Assembly: GCA_037176705.1 (NCBI GenBank) | Contig: CM073899.1 | Coordinates: forward strand, 3,596,001 to 3,660,000 | Origin: Molossus alvarezi | Lineage: Eukaryota > Chordata > Mammalia > Chiroptera > Molossidae | Direction of reading: 5' to 3' | DNA length: 64,000 nt | Shown here: positions 46,788 to 57,624 of the stretch, piece by piece | How the letters are laid out: the number at the start of each line of letters is the position of its first letter | How positions within the stretch are numbered: position 1 is the first letter of the stretch | Program-made: the position numbers and the translations under genes | Notes under the pieces: model-generated | Database searches by the model: none | Told to the model about the DNA's origin: nothing | The model's input: only the letters and a program-made list of their open reading frames with translations

Positions 46788-49259
46788 ACGCGGCAAGGAA
46801 TGTCCCTGTCTTCTCACTCTCCTGCCTCCAAAGTACTAATTAATGAGCTTTTGAAATAAACAGTCATTCCAGGATTTTGAACTTTTTACCTTTGCGCTAC
46901 AGTGATACCTACGTAGATACTGTATCTAAACACTAAGTGACGGCTGACTCCTTCCTAATGGGTTAAAGCTCTTGCCATTGGAGCAGTGTTGTTTCCAGAA
47001 TCGAAAGAGGGTCACTGGAGACCTTCACCATACCTGGCCCGGTGGCAATTCACACTGTATAAAGGCAAATACGGTTTCGGTTTCGTTAAAACACAAAATT
47101 AGGGCACACAGCACATTGCCCATCGCTGAGGGCTCAGAGCTCACAGCCAGCCAGCTCCTGAAATACCCAGCCTCTTGGGGAAGAAGAAAATGCTAAGACA
47201 CCTTTCAAAGCTTGAATTCCCGCAAATCAACAAAGTGTAAAGAGTCCCATCCCTCAGCTCAAGCATAAGAACCCTTGTGGCTGCCAGGCACGGTCCTGGC
47301 GACTGCAGACCCTCCTCCGTGAGGAGAAAGTGAAGGCAGGAGTGCTCCCATGTGAGGCCGCACAGAATAGGGCACCTGCTCTCTGGTTGTCCTCACTGAG
47401 TCCCCCTGGAATCCAGCGGGGCTTTCTTGAAGAATGCACAAGAGTTGATTCATGTGGTTTCAACACTCAGTTCTTTGGCGCGATGTTTTCCTTGGACCGG
47501 TGTGGGAGGTTTGTTTTGCTTTGATTTGTTCTAATCAGAAAAAGTCAAGTACTAGAGGAAGAAGTTAAGCAAAGGTGACCTTGGCCCACCCGAAGCCCGG
47601 CGGAGCGGAGCTGGCTGCGCCTAGCACCACCGCCTGGGCGGCCACCTGGCCTTCCCGCAGCGTGGGTTCACGCCGCTCTCCTCAGGGCGCAGTGGATGCA
47701 GATGCTGGTCTTCACCCAACACCCCTGAAGACAGGCAGGGAAACGGCAGGTGCAGGTCTGGGCAAATCGTGCACCACGAGCCTGGCACAGAGACTGCCAG
47801 AGTTAAACCCAAACTGAAGGACAGATGACAGGGCGATGAAACAGAAAACATACAGCTAAAGTACCGTGAGAACATGTAATTAAAATTTTCCTGCTCACTG
47901 ACCCCTAGAAACCAGGGACCTTGAAGGAGGAAGAAACCTTCAATCTTGTCCATGTCCTGCAAGAATAACCGCCCCATTGTGAGACTAAGGTCATTTACTC
48001 CCGAAGCAGGACTGCGGGCCGCTGACCCCGCTTGCGCACTGCTTGCTTGCCAGGTGCCATCACGCTCACCCCACCAGATCCCCGCTGTCTATCCAAGCGG
48101 GCCTCCCGCTGGGCGGGGGTGCTCTCCTCTGGTGGGACGGGACAGCCCGCGCTGATAAAGCTCTCTGGAGAGTGGGGAGTGAGCCGGAGAGGGAAGCACT
48201 GGCCCCGCCTTCAGCACGGGAACCAGGCCCGAGAGCTGACGCCGAACTGTGGGGTTTATAGAAGCGTCCCAGCTGGTGACTGAAGAGAGGAGGCTCGACT
48301 GCGAGCAGTCACTGTGTGGCCCCAGAAGAAGCTGGGTGTGTGGTGATCCTCACAGCTGCTGACGCCCAACACCAAACCAGCGAACACGAACACGGGGCGT
48401 TCCAGGGATCCTGATGCACGTATTCAAACGTGTAAAGTGTTCTTGCAAAAAAAAAAAAAAACTAACATGAAGTGATGTCTCTTCCAGCTCTAACTACCAC
48501 TTACAGGAGCGAGAGGAGACAGGTAAGTTAAAGGACACCTCCAGATGGCATCAGCAAACCCAAGCCGTGGAGCACCCCGTCGAACAGGTGACCCAGTTTC
48601 TTCCACAGGAAGCAGGGGGAGTGGGAGGGGAGGGGACCTAAGAAAGCTCAGGGACACATACATCGATGTCACCTCTCCTCATTCAAATACATCAAGCGTA
48701 AAAAAAAATTTATGTTGAGAACATTTGAACATTGACGATATACTTAGTATTAAGGGATAACTTTGTTATAAGAGAACCATGATGACATTTCGGACTCCTT
48801 CCTGGAATGTTTATGGATAAAATCACAGGATGGCTTGTATCTGTTGGACAATGGTTCAGAGTGGGGAGGAGGGGCGAGGGGTTGGCCAGCCCACCAAGAG
48901 GCCAATCTGCCCTCCACTTGTTTTCGTAAATAAAGTTTTGTTGAAACACAGTTGTGCTCATTCATTGACACATGGTCTGTGGCTGCTTTCTCCACAGTGG
49001 CCAGGTTGAGTGATGGCCACAGAGGCGCTCTGAGCCCACAGGCCTGGAATATTGACGCTGGGACCTTTGCGGAGAAAGCCTGCCCACCCAGGTCAAGCCA
49101 GCACCTTGGCCCTGAGCGGCCATCACTGAGGCTGAGGGATGGACACAGGGGGTCAATCAAGGTATTGTTTCCTTTTGTGTAGGTTCCAAGTGTCTTATCA
49201 CAGAAAGTTTTACATTTTAAAACAAACACAAACACACCCAAAGGGCTGGGTTTGCTCCT
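46788..49259. other. Unique DNA upstream of ATP6V0D2
   Basis: No coding exon or repeat recognised. Being the nearest 2.5 kb upstream of the gene it is the likeliest place for distal promoter elements, but none can be shown. Confidence 0.45.
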
Positions 49260-49719
49260 CAGGATTCTTTAATCCGCCTGCCCCCAAGGGATTCATTTAC
49301 ATAACTTAGTTTTCTTTCAAAGGCCCTCTCTGTCTTCACAAAACAGCCCTGAAGAAACTGAGTACATACTTTGAGCTCAGCTGAGGGGATATTTACAAAA
49401 CATCCCGTGTTTCCCCCTTTCGGGGCAAAGCTGGGGAGGCTCTGGGTGGAGCCCAGCCAGCCCTGACCCCTCCTGCTGCCCGTCCTGTAGCAGCAGCTTC
49501 ACAGGTTGACAGTCGCAGAGTCACTGTTGCTATCAACACTGCTGAGCGCTCTGTGGTCAGAGCCACTGAAACTGGAGGAAACTAGTCACCCAAACCCTGA
49601 CTGTCAGCTGAGGAACGGCTTCCTGGTAACTCCTGTGCCCCGCGCTCTCCCAGACCAGTGCCAGTCTGAGGGCTCCCAAGACGCCGCTGTCTCCGCCTGG
49701 CCAGCCCTGACCTGTCCCC
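49260..49719 (+). promoter_or_regulatory. Presumed ATP6V0D2 5' UTR and proximal promoter
   Basis: This is the DNA immediately upstream of the ATG. I see no TATA box at a convincing distance. A GGAAA core at 49577-49581 could be an NFAT or PU.1-type site; ATP6V0D2 is a known NFATc1 target in osteoclasts. The transcription start cannot be read from sequence, so a noncoding 5' exon further upstream is also possible. Confidence 0.3.
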
Positions 49720-49849
49720 ATGCTGGAAACCGCAGAGCTGTGCTTCAACGTGGACCATGGTTACCTGGAGGGCCTGGCCCGAGGCTGCAAGGCTGGCCTC
49801 CTGACCCCGCAGGACTACGCCAACCTGGTCCAGTGCGAGACCCTGGAGG
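49720..49849 (+). CDS. ATP6V0D2: ATP6V0D2 coding exon 1 (V-ATPase V0 subunit d2)
   Basis: This exon encodes the first 43 codons plus one base of the d2 subunit of the vacuolar proton pump. Subunit d sits on the cytosolic face of the membrane c-ring and links the V0 rotor to the V1 stalk; d2 is the isoform enriched in osteoclasts, kidney and some immune cells. The translation contains [11 protein letters not shown] and [13 protein letters not shown], which match the N terminus of mammalian d2 as I know it. The exon ends at GAGG followed by GTAAGC, a good donor. The split codon G|AT joins exactly to the exon at 61504 to give Asp, so the intron is phase 1. I chose this ATG because family homology begins there. 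Its context is weak, with C at -3 and C at +4. The full protein is about 350 residues, and the remainder lies outside the window. Confidence 0.95.
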
Positions 49850-50189
49850 GTAAGCTGGTCTCCCCGGCTGGACAGGGAGGGTGCTGCTGCCCACGGACAA
49901 GGACCCAGGTGGGGGCAGGGAGCTGGGCGCAGGTTCTTATTCCCAGGCCCAGACCTCAGGGGCCTGAGAACTTGGACCAGAGAAACAGTTACATCTCTGT
50001 GTTCAGTATTCTCTATGTGAAAATTTTCTTTCCCTTTTATCATAATGTAGGTAGGTACTTTGTCACCAATAGAAAGTCAATGTTTTATACACTTCTGGTA
50101 GGTGCTTTGAAATATCACTTATGTTTTTACTATTTCAAAAGTGTGGTAGCTATTCCTTTCCTTAATGGTGATGTTTAACATCTTAATAA

Positions 50190-50646
50190 TGTTGTGGTGC
50201 GAGAGAACCGAGAGACCACCGGAGCCAAATTAAAGCCAAATGGAGAGCAGAGCCGGCGGCGACTGATCCCGAGTTCTCGGAGATCAGCCCCGACTTTCAG
50301 CTACTTTTCTATTTCATAGGAGGCTTGTTACAACCTCTGCAACTGGCATTTCTTGTTGGCCTTGGGGGAGAGCAAGCGAGTGCAGAAGCCGAGGCAGTTG
50401 GCGATACGCGGGAGGGGGCGGAGGCGGGAGGGAGCTGGGGGAACTGGGTCAGCACACATCTATCCTGCTGTTCATCCTGCTATTCGTTCTATTTTCTAAG
50501 TTCTAAAAACTAACAAGTTCGCTTAGAGGACACACTCATTCAGAGGAGCACAGGCCGGCTGGCCCTTCCTCAGGTCGCCTCTGCAAGCTCCGTGGTTGGC
50601 CTTTTGTTGATCTCATCAGGACGAGGTGATAGGAGCAGGCCGTACA
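50190..50646 (-). repeat. ERV 3' LTR (minus orientation)
   Basis: This is the partner of the LTR at 53572-54018; on the minus strand it begins TGTACGGCC and ends CCACAACA. A purine tract (GGTGGGGAA on the minus strand, 50647-50655) abuts it, as expected for the polypurine tract. Its outer edge is followed by the ATAA target duplication. Confidence 0.88.
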
Positions 50647-50759
50647 TTCCCCACCGGTTTCAGGGGAATCAAATCATTGTTTCCTCACCTGACTTTTGAA
50701 TTCTCTGATAATGGGTGTTTAGGACCATAAGTTTAACTGTCTGGGTTCTTTCTCTGATA

Positions 50760-51704
50760 CATCTAGTCAACCAGTTAATAATTATGGAGTCAAAAAGTAG
50801 CCCTAAGAGCAACAATAGAAGAGGTCCTGCTATCGCTGGTAAGAGGGTCGTTAACCAGAGACCAATGGTATAGCCCCTCGAACCAGCTGCTCCCTGATTT
50901 TCTTAGTTCTTCTCTGTGTTGGAGCCTTTGCCCAACTAGGGAGAGGCCGTCTCGTGTGATGCCGGAGTGATTAGCGCAGAAACAGCAGGTCCCCCTAGAG
51001 CCATGCACAGACCTCCTTGTACTAAGAAGAGATCAAGTCCCCTTCTATTCTGTGATGTCACTTCAGCTAAGGAATTTAGGGACTTTTCTAATAGGTGATA
51101 GAGCTTTCTAGATTGAGGGGTCTCGATCTATCTGTTTACTAAGTGCCTTAAAATCCTGGTCTCCCGTGACTAGTGCAGTCGTACCAACGGCTGCAGGGCC
51201 TGCTGTTCCTAAGCTCGCTAAGAGGAACCAATATGGGTGTTGCCCGTTTTTCCTTCCAGCTGAGATTCCAAAATGTTCGTGCCCGCCTTCACCGGAGTAA
51301 GAGTAGACCTGCGGGATTACATAAATTAGAATACACAGTCCAAAAATCATCATGTGAGTTAATACGGGGAGTCAGTCTGGTAGTGCAAGTGAACCAAGTC
51401 TCTTCTGGGGCTACGAGCAATCTGGGGTGTCTGTCTTCTTGGGGGTCCTCTGGCAGAGGAATTAAAATATAAGCTCGGGGTTCCACAGGATGTGTTAGTG
51501 GCAATAACGTATCCATTGTGGGTCCGAATAAGGCTCCACAGATACTAAGTCGGCTGCTGGGGATTCCCCCGCAAAGAAGCCAGTGCACCCGATCACATCC
51601 ATGTCCGTTCCAACACCGGTCCTCCCATACACAGGACGCAACAGCCGAGGCTTCGAGAGCCGCCCGCCCCGCCAGCAAGGCAGGAGGAAGCGGCAAAGAA
51701 TCAT
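50760..51704 (-). pseudogene. ERV env relic (SU C terminus, fusion region and TM)
   Basis: Minus-strand frames show a WFTCTTRLTPRIN segment typical of the SU C terminus. They continue into YSGEGGHEHFGISAGRK (the region around the SU/TM cleavage), then LLASLGTAG with AAVGTTALVTGDQDFKAL (fusion peptide and heptad region). Further on are CCFCANHSG and WFEGLYHWS of the TM ectodomain. Several frame changes and stops separate these blocks and there is no intact N-terminal SU, so no Env protein can be made. The block lies just upstream of the polypurine tract, the normal place for env. Confidence 0.82.
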
Positions 51705-51709
51705 TTTTT

Positions 51710-52610
51710 TTATTCTTTCATGTCAATTTTCCATTTTCTATCATTCATAAATCTTAAATCCTTATTATCTTCATAATTTCTTTTTTACATGTCAGTAAAT
51801 TGTTGCACCATGAAAGAATAAACTTTCTCAGTTAAACCAAAAAGAGCTTGATCTTCAGGCCTCTAAGGCTTAATCACGTTCTTTCTTTAAATAATCCAAG
51901 CATGACTTTACCAAATATCTCATATTATAAGCCCCTTGAGAGTGAGGACTGTTTGTCTGTTGTCCCCTCACCGTGCTCCAGTGGGGAACAGACTGTGCTA
52001 AGCCTTCTGCACTGATTGGTTTCCTTTCATAGGAGAGAAAACAAATCCTTGAGGAATTCCAGGTCCTATTGGAAGGACTCAAAACTAATTCCAGGTCAAG
52101 AAAAAGTTCTTAAAATTCAAATCCTGGGAAGGTTGTCAAACATATTTGACCAAAAGATTATATAGTATTATTATGAAACAGTATTTAATTATTTATTCAT
52201 TTAACAGATGTTAAACATAAACATAGGTCAGTGAAACTTCAGTTCTTATGATTAAGAAAATGGGTCTTTAAGGAATCAGGTACCTGATTAACATAACATA
52301 GAAATATTTCAATAATATCACTTTTGCTTCCCAGGCAAATACTGGGGAACAAAAACTTTCCTTTTGGCTGAAAAAGAAGCAAATAAATTCTATATTATTT
52401 TATATTCATGTATATTATTAAATTCATTATTTACCTTATGATTTCCTTCTAAGATTTCTCTTAACAAATCTTTTAACTTTCGACTGGCAAATATATTCAT
52501 ATTTTCAATAGACATTTTTTTAATCTACAGATCATTAACAGATCCAAATCTATCCTCTAGCTTTTCTGTAAGAAGAACCCAAAGTAGGCAAACTCAGGTT
52601 AATTAACATT
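51710..52610. other. AT-rich ERV core without recognisable retroviral coding
   Basis: Between the gag and env relics lie about 0.9 kb of AT-rich sequence in which I recognise no protease, reverse transcriptase, RNase H or integrase motif. Part of it (about 51930-52030, read on +) resembles an old L2-like tail ('CCTTGAGAGTGAGGACTGTTTGTCTG'-like wording in the 3' part). It could be host sequence, an insertion, or very decayed pol. Confidence 0.4.
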
Positions 52611-53063
52611 TTAGTGTATCCTCAGGAGGGTCCTGAAGGACAGATATATTTTCCTCGAGGACTGGGAGGAGTTACTGCTCTTCAGGGCAGGCAGAGGCAT
52701 TGTTAACAAAACTGTTTTTCCTTTCTTTTGAACCTCTGGACACTGACATTTCTTAATATAATTGGGTTTGTCTGTAGTTATATCAATCCAAATGTCAATA
52801 TATGGCATTTGACCCAGGTGTCCAGGGCTCCTGTATATTTTCTGACGGACCATAAAAGCCAGTTGCAAATTGAAATTACCTTTGGGTGGCCATTAACCCC
52901 GAAGGCAGGCCATTCAAGTTCACATAGGGTTTGTAAGGTCCCAGAGCTTACCGGGACATTATATTACTGGGACATTATAGCTTTTGCCCTAGTTTTGAAA
53001 TCTTTAAAATTATCCAATAGGCATTGCAATGGAGGTTTGTACCAGACTGACTTTGGCCCATGA
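52611..53063 (-). pseudogene. ERV gag matrix-region relic
   Basis: Minus-strand frames read PPLQCLLDNFKDFKTRAKAI, then CELEWPAFGV, then in another frame SPGHLGQMPYIDIWIDI. This pattern (PLxC...NF, CExxWPxFGV, GHPxQxPYID) is typical of the matrix region of gammaretrovirus-like Gag. At least one frame change separates the blocks, and capsid and nucleocapsid are not seen. It is non-functional. Confidence 0.75.
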
Positions 53064-53551
53064 CAACAAAAGGAAGTGCAACCAGACAACAGCAGACAAT
53101 CCAGAGGGCCAATAAACAAACAGAAAAATAATACAGACAGGGCTGAAACCGAAGTTACTGAAACCAAAACAGAACTGACAACTGACATAAGTTCCGGAAC
53201 CGACTGAAGACTGAAGTTAATGGACTGAAGTTCCCTGTGACGTCTCGCAGGGGGACCTGGCCGGGGAAGTAATGCCGTGTGCAGCCTTCCCCCTTGCCAC
53301 TGAAAGGCGCCTACCAGACTGAACAGAAAACAGTACTCACCAGTGACATTCCAGATGACTCAGAGGAGTCCAGCCGCTCTCTCAGAATTCAATTTAGAGC
53401 AGGATTGGAGACTGGGCTAGGGAAACTAGGAGGGCAGGCTTAGTCCCGAGGCAGAAGAATGTCCCTCCGAGGCCTTCCCCCAGACCAGTCCCCCCTGCAG
53501 TTTTGATAGCTGGCCTAGTGGTCTGGTCTGGGGCTTCCCTGTAAGGGAAGA

Positions 53552-53569
53552 ATCTCGCTGGGGCCTCCA
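53552..53569 (-). other. Retroviral primer-binding site, tRNA-Thr
   Basis: On the minus strand the 18 bases read TGGAGGCCCCAGCGAGAT, which complements the 3' end of mammalian tRNA-Thr (TGT anticodon) as I know it. It starts two bases after the 5' LTR, the standard place. This fixes the ERV orientation and its primer class. Confidence 0.85.
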
Positions 53570-53571
53570 AA

Positions 53572-54018
53572 TGTTGTGGTGTGAGAACCCAGAGACCACC
53601 GGAGCCAAATTAAAGCCAAATGGAGAGCAGAGCCAGCTGGCGACTAATCCCGAGTTCTCGGAGATCAGCCCCGACTTTCAGCTACTTTTTTATTTCATAG
53701 GGGGCTTGTTACAACCTCTGCAACTGGCATTTCTTGTTGGCCTTGGGGGAGAGCAAGCGAGTGCAGAAGCCGAGGCAGTTGGCGATAAGCAGGAGGGAGC
53801 GGAGGCGGCGGAAGGGAGCTGGGTGAACTGGGTCAGCACACATCTATCCTGCTGTTCATCCTGCTCTAAAGTTCTGAAAACTAACAAATTTGCTTAGAGG
53901 ACACACTCATTCAGAGAAGTACAGGCCGGCTGGTCCTTCCTCAGGTTGCCTCTGAAAACTTCATGCTTTGCCTTTTGTTTATGTAATCAGGAAGAGGTGA
54001 TAGGAGCAGGCCCACGCA
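53572..54018 (-). repeat. ERV 5' LTR (minus orientation)
   Basis: On the minus strand this LTR begins TGCGTGGGCC and ends ..CCACAACA, giving the TG..CA ends. It aligns along its whole length with 50190-50646, with small indels and scattered substitutions. The primer-binding site follows it after two bases. Confidence 0.88.
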
Positions 54019-54022
54019 ATAA

Positions 54023-57000
54023 GGGAGCACAGTGTTATACATTTTTAAATGTCTTGATAACTATATTGTAATACATTTGGTTTCCTTTGAAATCCTATCT
54101 ATTTTCATTCTGCATATTTATAAATATTCTTAGGAGAAAAACATCACCAGATTGCTTAGGGATCTATGGCCAAAAAAAGCTAAGAACTTTGGTCCAGAGA
54201 ATTTTATTCTCTCGCTAGTCTCTCTGTATCTATTGACAAGAGAGCTTATTTGAGGTTTGTCTTTAATTGAAGCTTTAAGAAAATCCACCGAGGTGAGGCC
54301 AGGCTGGGTGCCAGGGTCCTGCCTTGACCTCTGCCAGGTCAGGGGCCGAGCTGGGCTCTAGCCTGAGCCCAGAGTTCTCACGTGTAACACGCACCGGTCA
54401 CGCCGGCTGTGTTGAGCTGTTTGCAGAAATAAATGAGGTTGTACATGGGAGAGTGTTGTTAGAACTGGGAAGCACTATAAATGGAAATAGTCTGTATTTT
54501 GAAATCAGTTTTTTGAGGTCTGGCTAATATATAAAAGCTGTACGTATTGAATGTAGACATTTCAATGAGTTTAGAGAGAAGTCTGCACCCGGGAAACCAT
54601 CACCACAGTCTATGAAAACCTACCCATCAGCTCTAAATACTTCCTCCCACTTTGTTATCGAGGGGGGTGGGGGTTAACTACGGGTCTGTGCTGCACCCAA
54701 GATCCGCAGGACTTACTCATCTTGTAAAACAGAAACTCTCTCTCCTTTGACTCCACCCCATTCCTACCTCTCTGGAAATTATCTTTAAATTACAATATTT
54801 TCAAAACCTTACCAAAGACTTCACATCTATGATATAGTATTTTTATTCTTAAAACAGCTATAGTTGCTCCTTTTGAAACATACTCATAAAATCAGTAGTG
54901 TATATGTCCAGAAAGAAGTGCTTTAGACTTCCAGATTATTCTAGAAAAAGCCAGAAAGCAGAGATCATACAGGCTGCAGTAGTCAGGAGAGCACAGAGAA
55001 GGCGGACAAGCCCAAAGGCGACTGCCGAGCGTCCTGCAGTCTTGCTGGTGGTTCTGGGTTGTGACGGCCAGAGCTGAGGCCCAGCTGCCCAGGCTGAGAG
55101 GGGCCATCTCCTCTCATCAGCCATGGAAACAGCCAGGAAAAGCTTCCAGATGCTAACTAACTCTGTTGGCTACAAATAATTACAATAGTCCCAACTCCTA
55201 AGTCACTAAAGCATATTACATGAGGAGTTTGGGGACTGCAGAGTCTCAGCCACATATTGAAAATCCGCATCAATTGAGGTAGAAAAACATTAATGGGACC
55301 CCGGGCAGAATGAGTGTTTCTGAGGGAAGTCATTTGAATACATTCTATTTAGTTTTGTCAAGCTTTCAAATGGGCTAAAAATGCAAATTTAAACACCAAC
55401 AATACACAAAATGTCTTCAGGATACATAACAAGGTTTGGGCAGCTCACTAAAGAATTCAAAGAGGAACCACCTTCAGCTTTAACTGGGAGTGAAGGAAAG
55501 GTCGGACCCTTGACCTGAAGAATAACATTCTTAGTAAAATACAGACGGGTGCACACACACAGAATTTTCCATCTGATGTCAGGGGTTGAAGGAGTCAGCC
55601 CTGCACCCTGGTGTAACGCCCTCTATGTCCACATGGCTTCGCTGTTTTTCTGTCTCATGTGTGTTTCTTTTTTTCCTCCCAATAATTTTTTTTTCAACCA
55701 TTTTTGCACAATTATGTCTTAATCCGTGCCAACCCACCTTGTGGGCACTCCCAGGAATATCAGTGTGAATCAGGAGACTATGGGTTATAATGACTGCTGA
55801 GAAAATCAGTCTAAATACAGTAAGGGTTTCATGTCCTCCGTGAAGAGCAGAAGCTGTGGCTAATCTGACGCTCCTGACATCCTGTCAGGAATGGAGGACA
55901 GAGATGTTGTTCACTAAAACATCTGTCTCTGAGTTCTAGTTAAGATCCGTGAATGAGTCTTGTTTGTCAACAGCTCCACTGTGACATAGAAAGTAATGTC
56001 TGCCTTCCTGATTATTTCATAGGATGTTGGTTAGTAGGTAACCTGTGAATGGTCATGTACCTGTTGCATTGAGAGACAATCGCCACCTCCCTAGCCTCCC
56101 TATCGTGATAAAAGTTAAGGATTTGGTATTTTGTTGACTTCTCTATACAATATGCACCATAAAATGATGAATAAACAAGAGTGGTAACAGTGTCACGAGC
56201 ATGCTGTGTACTAAAGCAACACTTGCTGTAAAAGAGAACCAACTGGGCAACGATAAATCCTCTAGTCCTAAAAAGGAAGATATCTTGTTACCAGCCTATT
56301 GTTTTAGAAACACATAAGGTTTCAGGTGGGTTTGGAAGAGAGAAAATGCAGATTGTCCAGACAAGCTGTGCAAAGCCCTAGGGCTAATATTCGTGCAGAC
56401 CTGTGCGAGTGTGGTCAGAGGGACTCATCTGTTCCCAGGCCTGCCCCGTGTGACAGTGAGCTGAGCCCTGGCGGGGACCCTCTGACTCAGTCCCTCCAGA
56501 GGACGAGAGGGAAGTTAGTCTCCTGGCCTGTGCCAAGGGTCTGGTAGGAGGCTGTGTCCACACAGAAGACTTTAAGTTCTTTACAAGAGACTTGAACCAA
56601 AATAATGATGATGAAGGGGCATAAAATATTCTGTAAAAGAATGAACACCACTGTTTGTATGAAGACGTGATTTCTCGCTGACCCCGCCTCCGGGGCCACT
56701 GACCTCTGCTGTCTCCGCAGTGTTGCTTTTCCAGAAGGTCCAAGCGGCGGCCCCACCGACTGCGGTCCAGTGAGGTGCTCTGTGCCTTTTCGTGGCAATG
56801 CTATCTTTATAGATCTTAAAAATGACCAATGAGCCTGTTGCAAGCATTCTTTCCTCGTCAGAAAGACAAGGTGGTGTAATGAATACTTCGGAGTGTGAGA
56901 ATTTAGGAACAACATCTTTTCTACAATGTTTGGTGGACGTGTCCCCAGCTCTCGGGTGTGGTGAGAGGGCTCTCTACCATCCTTCTGCGGACGGGACAGA

Positions 57001-57160
57001 GAGGAGCAGACGATGCCTCACTAACAATGACGTCCCACGAAAGGACACGAACTTCATTCCTTTCCAGCTGTGCCTTCAAGTGCCAGTTAATTCAACAACT
57101 CTGTAGTGAGCATGTTCTAGCTGCAGCCAAGAAAATGTAGATACAAAAGGTACAGACCCG
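54023..57160. other. Intronic unique DNA
   Basis: Intron 1 sequence between the ERV and the SINE at 57161. No repeat or exon recognised. Confidence 0.5.
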
Positions 57161-57335
57161 GCCCTGGCTGGGTAGCTCAGTTGGTTAGCGCATCGCTGGA
57201 TACACCGAGGTTGTGGGGCAATCCCTGGTCAGGGCACATATAAAAATCAACCAATGAATGCATGAATAAGTGGAACAAAAAAATCCATGTTTCTCTCTCT
57301 CCCCCCCTTCCTCTCTCTAAATCAATAAAAGATAA
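57161..57335 (+). mobile_element. tRNA-derived SINE, third subfamily
   Basis: Head CCCTGGCTGGGTAGCTCAGT, middle ATCAACCAATGAATGCATGA and AATAAGTGGAACAAAA, tail CTCTCTAAATCAATAAAAG. It lies in ATP6V0D2 intron 1. Confidence 0.9.
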
Positions 57336-57342
57336 TTTTATT

Positions 57343-57603
57343 TTTGTTTATTTTATTTTCTGTTAATCCTCACCAGAGGATATTTTTCCATTGATTTTAT
57401 ATAGAGTGGAAGGGAAGGAGGGAGAGGGGAGAGAGAGAAACATCCACGTGAGAGACACATCTACTGGTTGCGACCCGCATGACTCCGACAGGGGTTAGAG
57501 ATGGAGCCTGCAACCCAGGTATGTGCCCTTGACCCGAAATCGAACCTGAGACCCTTTGGTCCACAGGCCAATGCTCTAACTGCTGAGCCAAACCAGCCAG
57601 GGC
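57343..57603 (-). mobile_element. VES-type SINE, antisense
   Basis: Tail TTAATCCTCACCAGAGGATA at the left, head GAGCCAAACCAGCCAGGGC at the right. It lies tail to tail with the SINE at 57161 and next to the 3' end of the intronic L1. Confidence 0.92.
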
Positions 57604-57624
57604 AATAAACAAAAAAAAAATTTA

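Larger units (their letters stand above)
50190..54018 (-). mobile_element. Endogenous retrovirus, gammaretrovirus-like (class I), internally deleted
   Basis: Two LTR copies (50190-50646 and 53572-54018) enclose about 2.9 kb. The flanks show a 4-bp direct repeat, ATAA, at 50186-50189 and 54019-54022, as expected for gammaretrovirus-like integration. A tRNA-Thr primer-binding site next to the right-hand LTR and a GGTGGGGAA purine tract next to the left-hand one set the orientation as minus. Gag matrix-like sequence and env (SU C terminus and TM) relics are present in that order on the minus strand, with stops and frameshifts. No pol motif was found. The element lies 340 bp inside ATP6V0D2 intron 1, antisense to the gene. 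The two LTRs agree at roughly nine of ten positions by eye, so the insertion is not recent. Confidence 0.88.

Noticed and set aside
50190..54018. Intact, potentially active retrovirus
   Set aside because: Pol is missing, and gag and env carry stops and frame changes; LTRs differ at many positions.
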